64,000 nucleotides of DNA from NCBI GenBank assembly GCA_031363055.1, contig JANLTP010000118.1:22899-86898 (forward strand). The letters run 5' to 3'. Source of the stretch: JANLTP01 sp031363055. GTDB lineage: Bacteria; Pseudomonadota; Gammaproteobacteria; Burkholderiales; Burkholderiaceae_E. This document shows, piece after piece, positions 53,523 through 62,726 of the stretch. A model generated the notes under the pieces. It was not told where the DNA came from and ran no database searches. It saw only the letters and a list, made by a program, of their open reading frames with translations. The translations under genes were made by a program, and so were the position numbers. Each line of letters starts with the position of its first letter. Within the stretch, counting starts at the first letter, position 1.

Positions 53523-55241
53523 TCAGGTTCGCGGTCCCGTGTCCCGCGTCTGGTGCTCCGTGGCCTGTCGCCCATGCCCCGTCACCCGTCTCGCAAGTGC
53601 GGTGGCATCCGGCAGCGGGCCGTCACCGCTCCATGCGATATGAAGGTCGGGCCGCAGAAGCAATACCGAGCGGCCGAACACGTTGCGCAGATGCGGCTCG
53701 TCGAGTCGAAGCACCTCGAGCGGCGCGCCGATCGCCCGGAACGCTGCCTGCAGAACTGCGCTATCACAGTCGCCGCGCAAGTCCAGCAAGGTGTAGTCAT
53801 CGCCGAGAACGTCCTGCAACGCACGGCCGTCCTTCAGCCACATGTGTGGCAAGCGCACGCCGGGACGCGCCGAAGGCTTGTAAATGTTGATGTCCCATTC
53901 CGGCAGATTGCCGGGTTCCGGCGCGACCAGTGGTGAGTCCGCATATGAGTAACCGAACTCGGCGCCGCGCATACCGTGCATGCGTCCTTGATTTATCGTG
54001 AACGACTCGCCGACCTGCTGGCGTAAGGCGACGCCGGCAGCACTGTCTGCGTAAATCTGCGGCGTGACCAGCGCAGCCCAAACGCCGACGCCCGAGGCCG
54101 CCCAACCCGATGCCTCGATGTTGCGCACGCCGACTGGCCGCCGTTCCTGTTCGTACGACGGCAGCAGGCCGGGGCCGGCCCAGCCGTGCACGGCGCCCGC
54201 CAGTTTCCACGACAGATCGAGCGCGTCGCCGAGCCCGGTGTTCATGCCGAGCCCACCGGTCGGGATAACGAGATGGACTGCGTCTCCGGCCATGAACATA
54301 CGCCCGGCCTGATAGTGTTCAGCCAGCAGCAGGTTGTGTCGCCAGGTGATGACCTTGCGAATCTCCAACTGACAGTCAAAGCCAATCAACTCCCGTAGTC
54401 GCGCGATGAAGTCGCTGCCCTCTGGCAGTGCCGTGTGCAGCGTGAATTCCTTGCGGTCGCCCTGCGCGACGATCACCGAGCCATTGACGAAGTTGTAGTG
54501 CCGGCCCTTGCCGACCGGGATGCGTTCGTACAAGTCCTCGGACCCAAAGACTACCTGACGCATTTCGCGGATGCCGCCCTGGCCCTGCAGCTTGATGCCC
54601 AGGCGCTTGCGCACCGTGCTGACGCCGCCATCGCAGCCAACCAGAAAGCTTGCTCGGTATTGTTTCGTGCCGCCTGCGTGCAATTTAACCTGGACGCTGA
54701 CGCGACCGCCACCGCCACCGCCACCGCCACCGCCGTCGCCGCGGTCGCCGACGTCGTCGTCCTGCGCGAAGTCTTCGAGGCCTTCGCCATAGCGCACCGT
54801 CACATTGGGCGTCGCTTCGGCGACCTCTTTCAGCAGCGGTTCAACCCTGTTCTGCGAGACCAACTGATACGGCTCCAGCGGAAGCGAGCCATCGGTACAG
54901 GCAGCGATCTCGGCGCGCTTTTCGGCGACTGAACCGAACTTCAGGACAGCCAGCGGTGGCTCGGTCATTCGCGTCAGCAGGAACACATCCATCGGATTGT
55001 CGGGCGGGTAGCCGAGTGCCCGGACACGGTCGACGATGCCGAGGCGGCGAAACAGTTCCATGCTGCGCGCATTGGTCCGATCCATCTTGGGCCATGGGCC
55101 GGTGGTCGGATTGCGCTCGAGCAGCAAGGTCTTGACGCCCCTGCGTCCCAGGTCGATTGCCAGGGTCAGCCCGACCGGGCCGGCGCCGGCGACGATTACG
55201 TCGAAGGTGCTGGGTCCGCTATGCAAGTGCGAACTGTTCAT
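53523..55241 (-). CDS. FAD-dependent aromatic-ring hydroxylase (PheA/TfdB-like)
   Basis: The ATG at 55241, with AGGAG upstream, starts a 572-residue flavin monooxygenase. The FAD-binding GAGPVG (19-24) is followed by a Glu in LLLER, VGCDGGVSTVRKRLGI (DG motif) and AGRMFMAGDAVHLVIPTGGL (GD motif). It would hydroxylate an aromatic ring using NAD(P)H and oxygen. A run of ten glycines from a 6-base repeat interrupts the middle near residue 180. The C-terminal residues after RRVTG look like read-through of spacer DNA. The dipeptide importer converges on it. Confidence 0.9.
   Translation of the reverse strand: MNSSHLHSGPSTFDVIVAGAGPVGLTLAIDLGRRGVKTLLLERNPTTGPWPKMDRTNARSMELFRRLGIVDRVRALGYPPDNPMDVFLLTRMTEPPLAVLKFGSVAEKRAEIAACTDGSLPLEPYQLVSQNRVEPLLKEVAEATPNVTVRYGEGLEDFAQDDDVGDRGDGGGGGGGGGGRVSVQVKLHAGGTKQYRASFLVGCDGGVSTVRKRLGIKLQGQGGIREMRQVVFGSEDLYERIPVGKGRHYNFVNGSVIVAQGDRKEFTLHTALPEGSDFIARLRELIGFDCQLEIRKVITWRHNLLLAEHYQAGRMFMAGDAVHLVIPTGGLGMNTGLGDALDLSWKLAGAVHGWAGPGLLPSYEQERRPVGVRNIEASGWAASGVGVWAALVTPQIYADSAAGVALRQQVGESFTINQGRMHGMRGAEFGYSYADSPLVAPEPGNLPEWDINIYKPSARPGVRLPHMWLKDGRALQDVLGDDYTLLDLRGDCDSAVLQAAFRAIGAPLEVLRLDEPHLRNVFGRSVLLLRPDLHIAWSGDGPLPDATALARRVTGHGRQATEHQTRDTGPRT
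54705..54734. repeat. 6-bp repeat encoding a polyglycine insert
   Basis: Five perfect ACCGCC units (GGCGGT on the coding strand) encode ten glycines inside the flavin monooxygenase. Confidence 0.9.
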
Positions 55242-55352
55242 GCAGACTCCTCGTGTTTGTACCGCATTATGGAGGTCTGCGCCTGCATTGACATTGGAGC
55301 GCCCGCAATTGCGTTTGGCGACGCCAGCCGGATGCAGCTTAGTGTTGAGGAC

Positions 55353-55733
55353 ATGAACATGGATAAGTTGATCGTCAAGACCAGTACGGAGCGCGAGTTC
55401 TTCAGGCGCGGCAAGGTGCTTGCAAAGTTGGCCGATTCGGCGAAGCAATTACCCAAGGAGCGTATCCTCAGCTTCGAAGAACCGAGCGAGTTGCTAGCAT
55501 TGCTCAGTGCCGCGCGATTGGAGCTGCTGCGTGCAGTGCGAGAACAACCCGCATCGATCACCGTGATTGCCGTTCGACTGGGACGGGATCGCAGTGCGGT
55601 GAAACGGGACATCGATCGTCTCGTCGAAGCAGGACTTGTCCGGATCGAGACGAAGGTACATCCGGGTCACGGTCAGATGAAGGAAGTGCGTGCAACGGCA
55701 AGTCGGTTTCGGCTCGAGGCAATTCTCGCCTGA
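55353..55733 (+). CDS. HVO_A0114-like winged-helix DNA-binding protein
   Basis: The ATG at 55353 starts a 126-residue protein; ATG at 55359 is also possible. It has a helix-turn-helix (ARLELLRAVREQPASITVIA, RLGRDRSAVKRDIDRLVEAG) and a wing (LVRIETKVHPG), resembling the COG4190/HVO_A0114 family. Such proteins are often antitoxins paired with an upstream TumE-like (DUF6516) toxin. I found no such toxin here, so it may be an orphan antitoxin. Confidence 0.75.
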   Translation: MNMDKLIVKTSTEREFFRRGKVLAKLADSAKQLPKERILSFEEPSELLALLSAARLELLRAVREQPASITVIAVRLGRDRSAVKRDIDRLVEAGLVRIETKVHPGHGQMKEVRATASRFRLEAILA

Positions 55734-55827
55734 GTGCGCGGCGAAAATCGTTCGGACGGGGACCGTCCAGACGACTGGGAATTGCAGGCGAACTGCTTCA
55801 GCCAAACATTTAGCTAAGGAGTTGAGT

Positions 55828-56061
55828 ATGCCGCAATATTCCGTTCGTGACGCCAAGAGAAATCTATCAAAGTTGATCGCTACCGCGCTCGAGGGCGAGG
55901 ACGTGGTCATCTCAAGGGGAACGGTACCGGTCGTCAGGCTGGTTCCGGTGGCGCCACGAGGTAAGCGCAGCTTTGGAGCCTTCAAGGGGCGAATCTCGAT
56001 GGATGCGCGCTTTAATGAGCTACTGCCTACTGACGAACTGACTCCCTGGAACCTTGATTGA
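55828..56061 (+). CDS. Phd/YefM-family antitoxin
   Basis: AAGGAG precedes the ATG at 55828. The 77-residue protein has the Phd layout (QYSVRDAKRNLSKLIATALE, EDVVISRGTVPVVRLVPV) and the RGKRSFGAFKG linker that binds the toxin. It overlaps a decayed PIN toxin gene by four bases, so the antitoxin now appears alone. Confidence 0.88.
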   Translation: MPQYSVRDAKRNLSKLIATALEGEDVVISRGTVPVVRLVPVAPRGKRSFGAFKGRISMDARFNELLPTDELTPWNLD

Positions 56062-56295
56062 AACTGTTGCTCGACACGCACGCTTTGATCTGGTGGCTGG
56101 CTGGCGATGAGAGTTTGAGCCAAGCTACCCGATGCAGTTCTCCTGGCACACAATTTTGAAGCCATGATCTCAAGCCAGGGGTTTAGCGAATTGGCTATAT
56201 CGGTGCGTCATGCTCGCGTTGCCGGTGAAATGAACATTGCGCATAAAGATCCGTTCGATCGCCTGCTGAGCGCGCAACTTACTCCAGCTCGGTAG
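56058..56295 (+). pseudogene. PIN-domain toxin, decayed
   Basis: TTG at 56058 gives MKLLLDTHALIWWLAGDESL, the normal N-terminus of a VapC-type PIN ribonuclease, overlapping the Phd antitoxin. The frame then leaves the family. A different frame from about 56160 encodes the C-terminal motif GFSELAISVRHA and KDPFDRLLSAQL, ending in TAG at 56293-56295. About 40-50 residues in the middle are missing, so no active toxin can be made. Confidence 0.8.
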
Positions 56296-56533
56296 GTGTC
56301 GCTGACGCCATTTCGCCAAAGATAAGTTCGATGCCTTCCTCGAATGCGGCATCACGAAGCTCGAAATCTTGCGCGTCGGCCAGATGACGCACCAGCGCGG
56401 TCTTGCCTACGTCAGCCTCGCCCCTGACCATCACCAGACTGCCTTGTCCCGTGATCGCGAGCCCGGCACGGGTACGCAGTACCTCAAGCGTCACCTCACG
56501 TTCGTCAAGGTGACTATTCAATGTTTGCAGCAA
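56279..56533 (-). pseudogene. fragment of an AAA/LuxR-type regulator
   Basis: This 84-residue open frame encodes an N-terminal region with a Walker A (GEADVGKTALVRHL) like the start of large LuxR/AAA regulators such as the broken gene at 35957-38532. It stops after about 50 residues past Walker A, where it meets the end of the PIN remnant, so a deletion joined the two. It cannot be a complete ATPase. Confidence 0.6.
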
Positions 56534-56556
56534 GGTGCTACCATGGTAACACCTTG
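56531..56556. promoter_or_regulatory. 26-bp palindromic operator upstream of the RHH/RelE genes
   Basis: CAAGGTG-c-TACCATGGTA-a-CACCTTG is a near-perfect palindrome (one mismatched pair) ending 33 bases before the RHH antitoxin ATG. Ribbon-helix-helix antitoxins bind such repeats to repress their own operon. Confidence 0.7.
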
Positions 56557-56589
56557 TAGTGAAAATCGCAGATCAACCAAGGAGAACCG

Positions 56590-56874
56590 ATGACCACGAC
56601 CTCCCTTAAACTATCCGAGGGTTTAAAGGCGCGCATCATCAAGGTTGCCGCTCACAAAGGGCAATCGGCGCATGCTTACATGGTCTCAGCCATAGAAAAG
56701 AGCATCGGCGCAGAAGAACAGCGACGCGAATTTATTGACAGTGCACTTGCTGCGCGCAAAGCGTGGCTCAAAACCGGAAAGTCTTTTTCCGCCGACGAAG
56801 TTTTCGCTAGCGTCGGAGTCCGCACGCGCCGTGGCAGAGCAGGCTCTGGCAGCACGGCTCGTGTCTCAAAATAG
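56590..56874 (+). CDS. ribbon-helix-helix antitoxin
   Basis: AAGGAG precedes the ATG at 56590. The 94-residue product begins with an RHH domain (TTTSLKLSEGLKARIIKVAAH, SAHAYMVSAIEKSI) and ends in a basic Arg-rich tail that would contact the toxin. It is co-directional with and overlaps a RelE/ParE toxin gene, and a palindromic operator lies upstream. Confidence 0.88.
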   Translation: MTTTSLKLSEGLKARIIKVAAHKGQSAHAYMVSAIEKSIGAEEQRREFIDSALAARKAWLKTGKSFSADEVFASVGVRTRRGRAGSGSTARVSK

Positions 56875-57172
56875 CCTGACGGATGTTGAATTCACACCCC
56901 AAGCGATTTTGGATCTCGAGCGAATCCTTGATTTTTTAGACGATCAAGATAGTAAGGCCGCCAAGCGCGCGCTGGAAACTATCAGTGATGCTGTGCTGAT
57001 ATTACAGAGTCACCCTGAAATTGGCCGTCCTGCAGAAGAAGGCATGCGCGAGCTCGTTATCTCGCGAGGACGCACGGGTTATATCGCGCTGTATGACTTT
57101 CTTGAACCCATTAATCAGGCGCTCATCCTGGCCATTCGCCATCAAAGCGAAACTGGATACACCTCTGCCTAG
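56861..57172 (+). CDS. RelE/ParE-family toxin
   Basis: A GTG at 56861 starts a 103-residue protein, overlapping the antitoxin by 14 bases; GTG at 56831 is an alternative. It has the RelE/ParE pattern: EFTPQAILDLERILDFLDD, AVLILQSHPEIGRPAEEG, RELVISRGRTGYIALYDF and ILAIRHQSE. The C-terminal Arg and His positions are conserved. With the RHH antitoxin it forms an apparently intact type II pair. Confidence 0.88.
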   Translation: MSQNSLTDVEFTPQAILDLERILDFLDDQDSKAAKRALETISDAVLILQSHPEIGRPAEEGMRELVISRGRTGYIALYDFLEPINQALILAIRHQSETGYTSA

Positions 57173-57353
57173 AAAAACGAGGTCGCCGGCCGCAGGAAAA
57201 TGATAAGTGCAACTATGAAGTGACGGATAGAGATATAGAAAAGGAGACCTTGCCGAGCCCTGGTAGCCACGTTCGCCGAAATACGCGGTTGCAGTCGATA
57301 ATGAAGTTTGATGGTCAACTTCTGGCTGTCGTAATCCTCTTGGAAAGATCGTC

Positions 57354-57917
57354 ATGAATGCACTGTTATCAACTTCAAGTCGTCTTTTGAAGCGCGGGGC
57401 TAGTGTCGCTGTAGTTGGCTGTGCAACGCTCTGTGGCTCTTTGGCCTACGCTCAAACGGCTACAGCCCCAGCGCCAGCTACCGCTGTTGCACCCGCAGCA
57501 ACCGTACCCGGCTACGGCCTGTCCATTAATCTGGAGCAAGCAAAAAAGATGATGGTCGCTGCCGAAGCTCATGCCAAGGCCAACAACTGGATTGTTGGCA
57601 TCGCCATCGTTGATACTGCGGCCCAATTGGTGGCGTTCCAGAAAGCGGATGGTTTACAGCATGTGAGCGTACAAATTGCTCAGGGTAAGGCGGTCACGGC
57701 AGTGAATTTTCGTCGGCCAACCAAAGCGCTGGAAGACGGTATTGCCGCCGGTGGGGTTGGTTTGAGGATTTTGGGTTTGCCAGGCGTCACGCCACTTGAA
57801 GGCGGAATCCCCATCGTGGTTGATGGCCGCATCATTGGTGCGATCGGCGTGAGCGGTGTTTTGTCGAGTCAAGACGCGCAGGTTGCCGCTGCGGGTATTC
57901 AGGCGCTATTGAAGTAG
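57354..57917 (+). CDS. GlcG/HbpS-family exported protein
   Basis: The 187-residue protein has a signal peptide (VAVVGCATLCGSLAYAQ) and a GlcG/HbpS (DUF336) domain: INLEQAKKMMVAAEAHAKAN, GGIPIVVDGRIIGAIGVSGV. Some members bind heme or assist glycolate use, but the ligand is not predictable here. It stands alone, after the toxin-antitoxin cluster. Confidence 0.88.
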   Translation: MNALLSTSSRLLKRGASVAVVGCATLCGSLAYAQTATAPAPATAVAPAATVPGYGLSINLEQAKKMMVAAEAHAKANNWIVGIAIVDTAAQLVAFQKADGLQHVSVQIAQGKAVTAVNFRRPTKALEDGIAAGGVGLRILGLPGVTPLEGGIPIVVDGRIIGAIGVSGVLSSQDAQVAAAGIQALLK

Positions 57918-57919
57918 TG

Positions 57920-57953
57920 CGGGAAAACCAAAAAGTAGAACGGGAAAACCAAA
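57920..57953 (+). repeat. short direct repeat after the GlcG-like gene
   Basis: CGGGAAAACCAAA occurs at 57920-57932 and 57941-57953, starting three bases after the stop codon. Purpose unknown. Confidence 0.6.
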
Positions 57954-58022
57954 GGCAATAAAAACTGTCCTTGCAACTGCATGCGATTGGGGGCACCGTT
58001 GATGCGAATGGTGTCCCATATA

Positions 58023-59210
58023 TCAATCGACCCGCAACACCAGCGCGGCGCCCGTGTCGCCGGCCGCGCAGCCGGTGAACACGCCAATACCACCGCCGTC
58101 CTCGCGCAGCGCATGGGCCAACTCGGCGATGCCACGCAAGCCCGTGGGTCCTTGCGGGTGACCGTAAATCAGGCTGCAGCCATACGGGTTGATGCGCTCC
58201 AACGGAAAGCCGGTTTGCTGCTGGAACCAAAGATCGTTGACCGCGAATGGGTTGTGGCTGACCACAAAACGGGCGTCATTGATGGTCAGGCCGGCGTCGG
58301 CCAGCGCCCGCTGGGCTGCTGTGGTCGCCGCCTTGGGCATGTATGCTTTGTCGGCGCGGGCGGTGGCGGCGGACAGCAAGCGTACCGTGCCGCGACCAGA
58401 CGACAATGTGCGGGCACGATCGAAGCTGGCGAGCACAGCGCCGGCGCAACCGTCGGCCGGATGTGTTTGCATGCCCAACGTCACCAGGCCACCTGCCCGG
58501 GTCGGCTTGAGCGCACTCAGACCGTCAGCACTGTATTCATGAATGCCCTCGTCGGCATCAACGCGTAGGGTGCGGCGGCCTTGTTCGATCACCACCGCTT
58601 GCATATACAGTCGTTGAAACCGTCGATCATCGGCCAACGCGCGCTGATACTGCTGCCAGCGCAACAAGGTCAGTTCATCGAGCGCTTGCCGGGTCATCGC
58701 GCCGTCGCGGGCAACGTTCTCAGCAGTCGCGACCATCGCCTGGCCAGTGTTCGGATCAGCGGCAAAGTTATCCAGCACCCAGTTCTCGGTGTTCGGTGCG
58801 CCGCCCATGCTCTGGCTGCGCGGATAGATCAGCAGCGGGCCGTTGCTGGTGCGATCGGTGACGACCACCAGCGGCAGCGCCTGCCGATCGACTTCGACCG
58901 CCAGCGCCGCCGCGACGACGCACGCGACCGAGGTGGCGCAGGCCTGCGCTATGTGCGGGCCGCTGACCCGCTCCAAGCCAAGCCGTGCGGCAACCCACGG
59001 CGCGGCATAAAAGATGCCTTGCTGTGGAATCGTGCAGCCAAACACCATTTGGTCGATCGCGTCGCGTTCGAGCCCGCGCTCAGTCAACGCGTCGTTGGTG
59101 ACGGCGCTAGCCATATCGAGGCTGGACAGATCGGCCAGACTGCCTTGCCATCGCACGAACGGTGAAGACCATAAATGCGGCAGACTAATGGTGGCGTATT
59201 CAAATTTCAT
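58023..59210 (-). CDS. thiolase family protein (acetyl-CoA acetyltransferase-like)
   Basis: This 395-residue thiolase has the nucleophilic Cys91 in QACATS, the GHPQGPTG His motif and a second Cys in FTGCAAGDTG. It would make or cleave acyl-CoA thioesters. Its ATG overlaps the stop of the CoA-ligase-like gene by four bases, so the two form an operon for acid activation and chain cleavage or condensation. Confidence 0.9.
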   Translation of the reverse strand: MKFEYATISLPHLWSSPFVRWQGSLADLSSLDMASAVTNDALTERGLERDAIDQMVFGCTIPQQGIFYAAPWVAARLGLERVSGPHIAQACATSVACVVAAALAVEVDRQALPLVVVTDRTSNGPLLIYPRSQSMGGAPNTENWVLDNFAADPNTGQAMVATAENVARDGAMTRQALDELTLLRWQQYQRALADDRRFQRLYMQAVVIEQGRRTLRVDADEGIHEYSADGLSALKPTRAGGLVTLGMQTHPADGCAGAVLASFDRARTLSSGRGTVRLLSAATARADKAYMPKAATTAAQRALADAGLTINDARFVVSHNPFAVNDLWFQQQTGFPLERINPYGCSLIYGHPQGPTGLRGIAELAHALREDGGGIGVFTGCAAGDTGAALVLRVD

Positions 59211-60556
59211 AATGGTCGCAGCGCGGTTAATGGATTCTTGTAGGCACTCTTCGGCAAGGTACCACTGGCGAGCACCGTTACCGTGACGCGGACCTGCAGT
59301 TGAACGCGTACCGCTTGTTCGATCGCGCCAGCCAATGCTGCCGCGCCCCTCAGATCAAAGGCGCTGGCGGCTTCAACCTGCAGGGGTATCGGCTCATCAA
59401 AGCGCACTTGGTCGGCGCGTTCCTTGAAAATCCGAATCAACGGCTCGACCTGGCCGGCAAACTGGGCGGCGATCAGGTCGCGAATCGCAGTCGGAAACAC
59501 GTTCATCGCGCGATAGATCAGCATGTCATCGGTGCGGCCGATGCAACGAATCTTCGGACTGGTGCGACCGCAGGCGCATGAGCTTGCCACGACCATGGCG
59601 TGATCACGCGATCGATAGCGCAGCAGCGGCGTCGCATCACGCGCGAATGCGGAGTACACCAGTTCGCCGGTAGCGCCATCGGTCCACGGCAGCGTCTGGC
59701 CGCTGTCCGGATCGATCAGTTCGACTGCGACATAACGCTGCGCGTTAAAGTGCATACCGTCTTGTTGGTCGCACTCGCCCCACAGGGCGGAGATCACATC
59801 ACCCAGACCCATCAGGTCGCGCACCTGCGTGATACCCAGGCCCTGGCCGATGCGGCTACGAATCTGCGGTTGGCTCAGGCCGGGCTCACCACCGCCCAGG
59901 AAGCGGGTGAGTTTGGATGCGATGCCGGTCTGTTGGCCGACCTCTTCCCATTGCTCCGCCAGGTACTGACCAAACGAGGTGGTCGCCAAAATCGTTGTGA
60001 CCCGAAGACGCCGCATTTCGAGCAAAATGCGCTCGGTCGGGAAGCCACCCAGCCAACACAGCGTCGCACCGATTCGGCGAAAGCCATCGGCATACGGCAA
60101 GCCGCCGGCAACCATCGGCAAGCCGACCAGATGCGCGACCACATCATGCTTGCGCACACCGGTCGTGTACCAGGTGCTTGCGATGGCATCGCTGAACATG
60201 TCCAGATCGCGTTGTGTCAGGGCGTAATAGAGCGGCTTGCCGGTGGTGCCCGACGAACAAAGCGTTTGCACGATATCGCTGGACGGCACCGCCTGGTTCA
60301 GCCCGAACGGCCGTTCATCACTGGCCAATTCCTGCGCGGCGCGCAAATCATCTTTGGCCGTAAACGGCAGACGCGCCAAATCGGCGAGCGTGGTAATCGG
60401 TGCGTCATTGGGCAGGCTCGCAAAAAGCTGACCATACATCAATGAACGCGCGCGTAAGTCGGGCAGGGCTGCGGCGATTTGCCGCGCTTGCCATTGCTGA
60501 ACTATCGGCCAAGGCATGGTTTCGAGTTCGGGGTTCCAGTAGTCGGGGGTGCTCAT
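59207..60556 (-). CDS. phenylacetate-CoA ligase-like adenylate-forming enzyme
   Basis: The ATG at 60556 begins MSTPDYWNPELETMPWPIVQ, the typical PaaK start; the open frame extends to 60718. The 449-residue enzyme has CSSGTTGKP (ATP loop) and YRSRDHAMV, with the C-terminal domain GRTDDMLIYRAMNVFPTAIR. It would activate a carboxylic acid to its CoA thioester. It is co-transcribed with a thiolase and separated from any complete phenylacetate pathway. Confidence 0.9.
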   Translation of the reverse strand: MSTPDYWNPELETMPWPIVQQWQARQIAAALPDLRARSLMYGQLFASLPNDAPITTLADLARLPFTAKDDLRAAQELASDERPFGLNQAVPSSDIVQTLCSSGTTGKPLYYALTQRDLDMFSDAIASTWYTTGVRKHDVVAHLVGLPMVAGGLPYADGFRRIGATLCWLGGFPTERILLEMRRLRVTTILATTSFGQYLAEQWEEVGQQTGIASKLTRFLGGGEPGLSQPQIRSRIGQGLGITQVRDLMGLGDVISALWGECDQQDGMHFNAQRYVAVELIDPDSGQTLPWTDGATGELVYSAFARDATPLLRYRSRDHAMVVASSCACGRTSPKIRCIGRTDDMLIYRAMNVFPTAIRDLIAAQFAGQVEPLIRIFKERADQVRFDEPIPLQVEAASAFDLRGAAALAGAIEQAVRVQLQVRVTVTVLASGTLPKSAYKNPLTALRPL

Positions 60557-60811
60557 CGGTGGTCTGACCTTTGCAAGACCTCGATTGTGCGTCAATTCAT
60601 CCCGATCAAGCTTCGGCACGTTCAGATCCTGGAGCGCGTCCAAAGTTCCGTCGAACCCGTGCAATCGGCCGTTCATCGGCCGTGGTGGCCGTTTTTCAAC
60701 CGTAGTGACCTTGATCACGCTTCAATTGCGCCTTGCCGAGTTCGACACGCTGTCGACTCGTTCGTGACAACAGGCCGTTTCCGCGCCTGCTCATTTTTGA
60801 AGGGAACCATC

Positions 60812-61468
60812 ATGTCCAACGAAGCCACCAGCACACTGCGCCGAATTCATCCGTTGACGGCCATCGCTGCCGTATCGATTACCGCCTTGAGTCTGACCGG
60901 TATCGCAGCGATGACCGGTCTGATCGGCGGCAGCCGTGCCGAACCCGCGGTCGCGACCCATAGCGTGATTGCGGCTGCGCCGGCAAGCGCAGCTCCGGCC
61001 AGTGCGGCATCAATTCCGACGGCTGCGGCAGTACATGCGCCGCCCACAGCCGCTACACCGTCGACACCAGCGTCGGCGGCGCCGGCGCCGGTTAGGCAGG
61101 CCGTCAAGGCCCCGGTTAAACAGGCAACGGCTGCGCAGGCCGCCATTGATCCAACGATGGGCACCGTCGTCTCGATCGACCGAGTCGATGTATCGAGCGC
61201 GAACAACGGCATTGGCGCGGTAGCCGGGGCCGTCGTGGGCGGCGTCGCGGGCCACCAGGTCGGTGGCGGCCGGGGAAAGGATGTTGCAACCGTACTGGGT
61301 GCGGTCGGCGGCGCTGTTGCAGGCAACGCCATCGAAAAGTACGAGCGCAAGACCTATCGCTACGACGTGCTGGTGCGCGCGGTCGATGGCTCCACCCGCA
61401 CGCTGCATTATTCTTCGCCACCAAGCTTTGGCGTTGGCGAACGGATTTCGCTGAAGTCCTCCGGATAA
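60812..61468 (+). CDS. glycine-zipper 2TM-domain protein
   Basis: AAGGGAA precedes the ATG at 60812. The 218-residue protein has one N-terminal membrane helix or signal (AIAAVSITALSLTGIAAMTG), an Ala/Pro-rich linker at about 45-110, and a glycine-zipper domain (GAVAGAVVGGVAGHQ, GGRGKDVATVLGAVGGAVAGN) as in SlyB-like envelope proteins. It probably associates with the outer membrane. Its precise role is unknown. Confidence 0.85.
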   Translation: MSNEATSTLRRIHPLTAIAAVSITALSLTGIAAMTGLIGGSRAEPAVATHSVIAAAPASAAPASAASIPTAAAVHAPPTAATPSTPASAAPAPVRQAVKAPVKQATAAQAAIDPTMGTVVSIDRVDVSSANNGIGAVAGAVVGGVAGHQVGGGRGKDVATVLGAVGGAVAGNAIEKYERKTYRYDVLVRAVDGSTRTLHYSSPPSFGVGERISLKSSG

Positions 61469-61672
61469 CGGTTCCGCGCGCGTGAATCGCGTCGGCATGT
61501 CAGCGTTCTATCGGCTCCCAGATATTGGGATCCACACTTGCGATGCCGGATTCCTGCATTGTGGGAACGTCGGAAGTCGACGACGATTCTCTTGGCCAAC
61601 GGTGAAGATGGTTTACATCGACCACACTCTGCAACTCGTGTGCGCAAACAGTGTTTAAAGATCATATCCTCA

Positions 61673-62726
61673 GTGACGATGCATTTGCACCGCACCTTGT
61701 ACCCGCATGTGGCGGCCGACAAGAAGCTCGAGTACATTTACCGCGAAATCGAACTGCCGGTGGTGAAGAAGACCGCCAGCGGCACACCGTCGACCGACGA
61801 GGAGGTACTCGCCAAACTCGCCGAGGACTACCCGCTGCCGAAGGTTTTGCTCGACTACTGCAGTCTCGCGAAACTGAAGGGCACCTACACCGACAAGCTG
61901 CCGCGCATGGTCAACCCGCAAACCGGCAGGGTGCACACCAGCTACGCGCAAGCAGTCGCCGTCACCGGCCGGCTGGCCTCAACCGATCCGAACCTGCAGA
62001 ACATTCCGATTCGCACCGCCGAAGGCCGCCGAATTCGCGAAGCGTTCATCGCACCGCCTGGCAACGTTCTGGTGTCGGCCGACTACTCGCAGATTGAGCT
62101 GCGCATCATGGCGCATATCTCGCAGGACGCCGGCCTCTTGCGTGCGTTCGCCGAAGGCATCGACGTGCACCGCGCCGCCGCCTCGGAAGTTTTTGGCGTG
62201 CCGGTTGAAGAAGTAAGCTCAGAGCAGCGCCGCTACGCGAAGGTGATCAACTTCGGCTTGATCTACGGCATGAGCGCGTTCGGGCTGGCCGGCAACTTAG
62301 GTATCGAGCGGGCCGAGGCGAAGAACTACATCGAGCGTTACTTCGCGCGCTACCCCGGGGTTGCTACTTACATGGAAGAGACGCGCAAGATTGCTAAGCA
62401 GCAAGGCTATGTTGAAACCGTGTTTGGCCGGCGGTTGTGGCTTGCGGAGATTAATAGTCCGAACGGGCCGCGCCGGCAGGCGGCTGAGCGCGCGGCGATT
62501 AACGCGCCGATGCAGGGTACGGCGGCGGATTTGATCAAGCTGGCGATGATCGCTGTGTCGAAGTGGCTCGGCTTCAGGTTCATGATGAGCTGATTTTGGA
62601 GGTACCGTTGGCGGAGCTAGAGACGGTGAAGGTTGAGGTTAATCGGTTGATGGTGGGGGTGGCTGGCTGCGAGTGCCGCTCGAGGTGGGGATTGGGGCAG
62701 GGGGGAATCCGGATGAGGCGCATTGA
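61673..62726 (+). pseudogene. polA: decayed DNA polymerase I (polA) fragment
   Basis: Homology begins near 61673 with VTMHLHRTLYPHVAADKKL (end of the 3'-5' exonuclease domain) and continues through the polymerase domain (SADYSQIELRIMAHISQDAG, motif A; YAKVINFGLIYGMS, motif B). About 60 residues between IEL and PVVKKTASG are missing. Frame changes occur near 62570-62577 and 62655-62670: QVHDELILEVPLAELETVK lies in the next frame, and LRVPLEVGIGAGGNPDEAH in a third, ending in TGA at 62724-62726. The N-terminal half is absent. A full polA presumably lies elsewhere in the genome. Confidence 0.88.

Noticed and set aside
54551..54932. Frames rich in Ala/Thr/Val opposite the polyglycine insert
   Set aside because: They are shadows of the 6-base repeat within the flavin monooxygenase.
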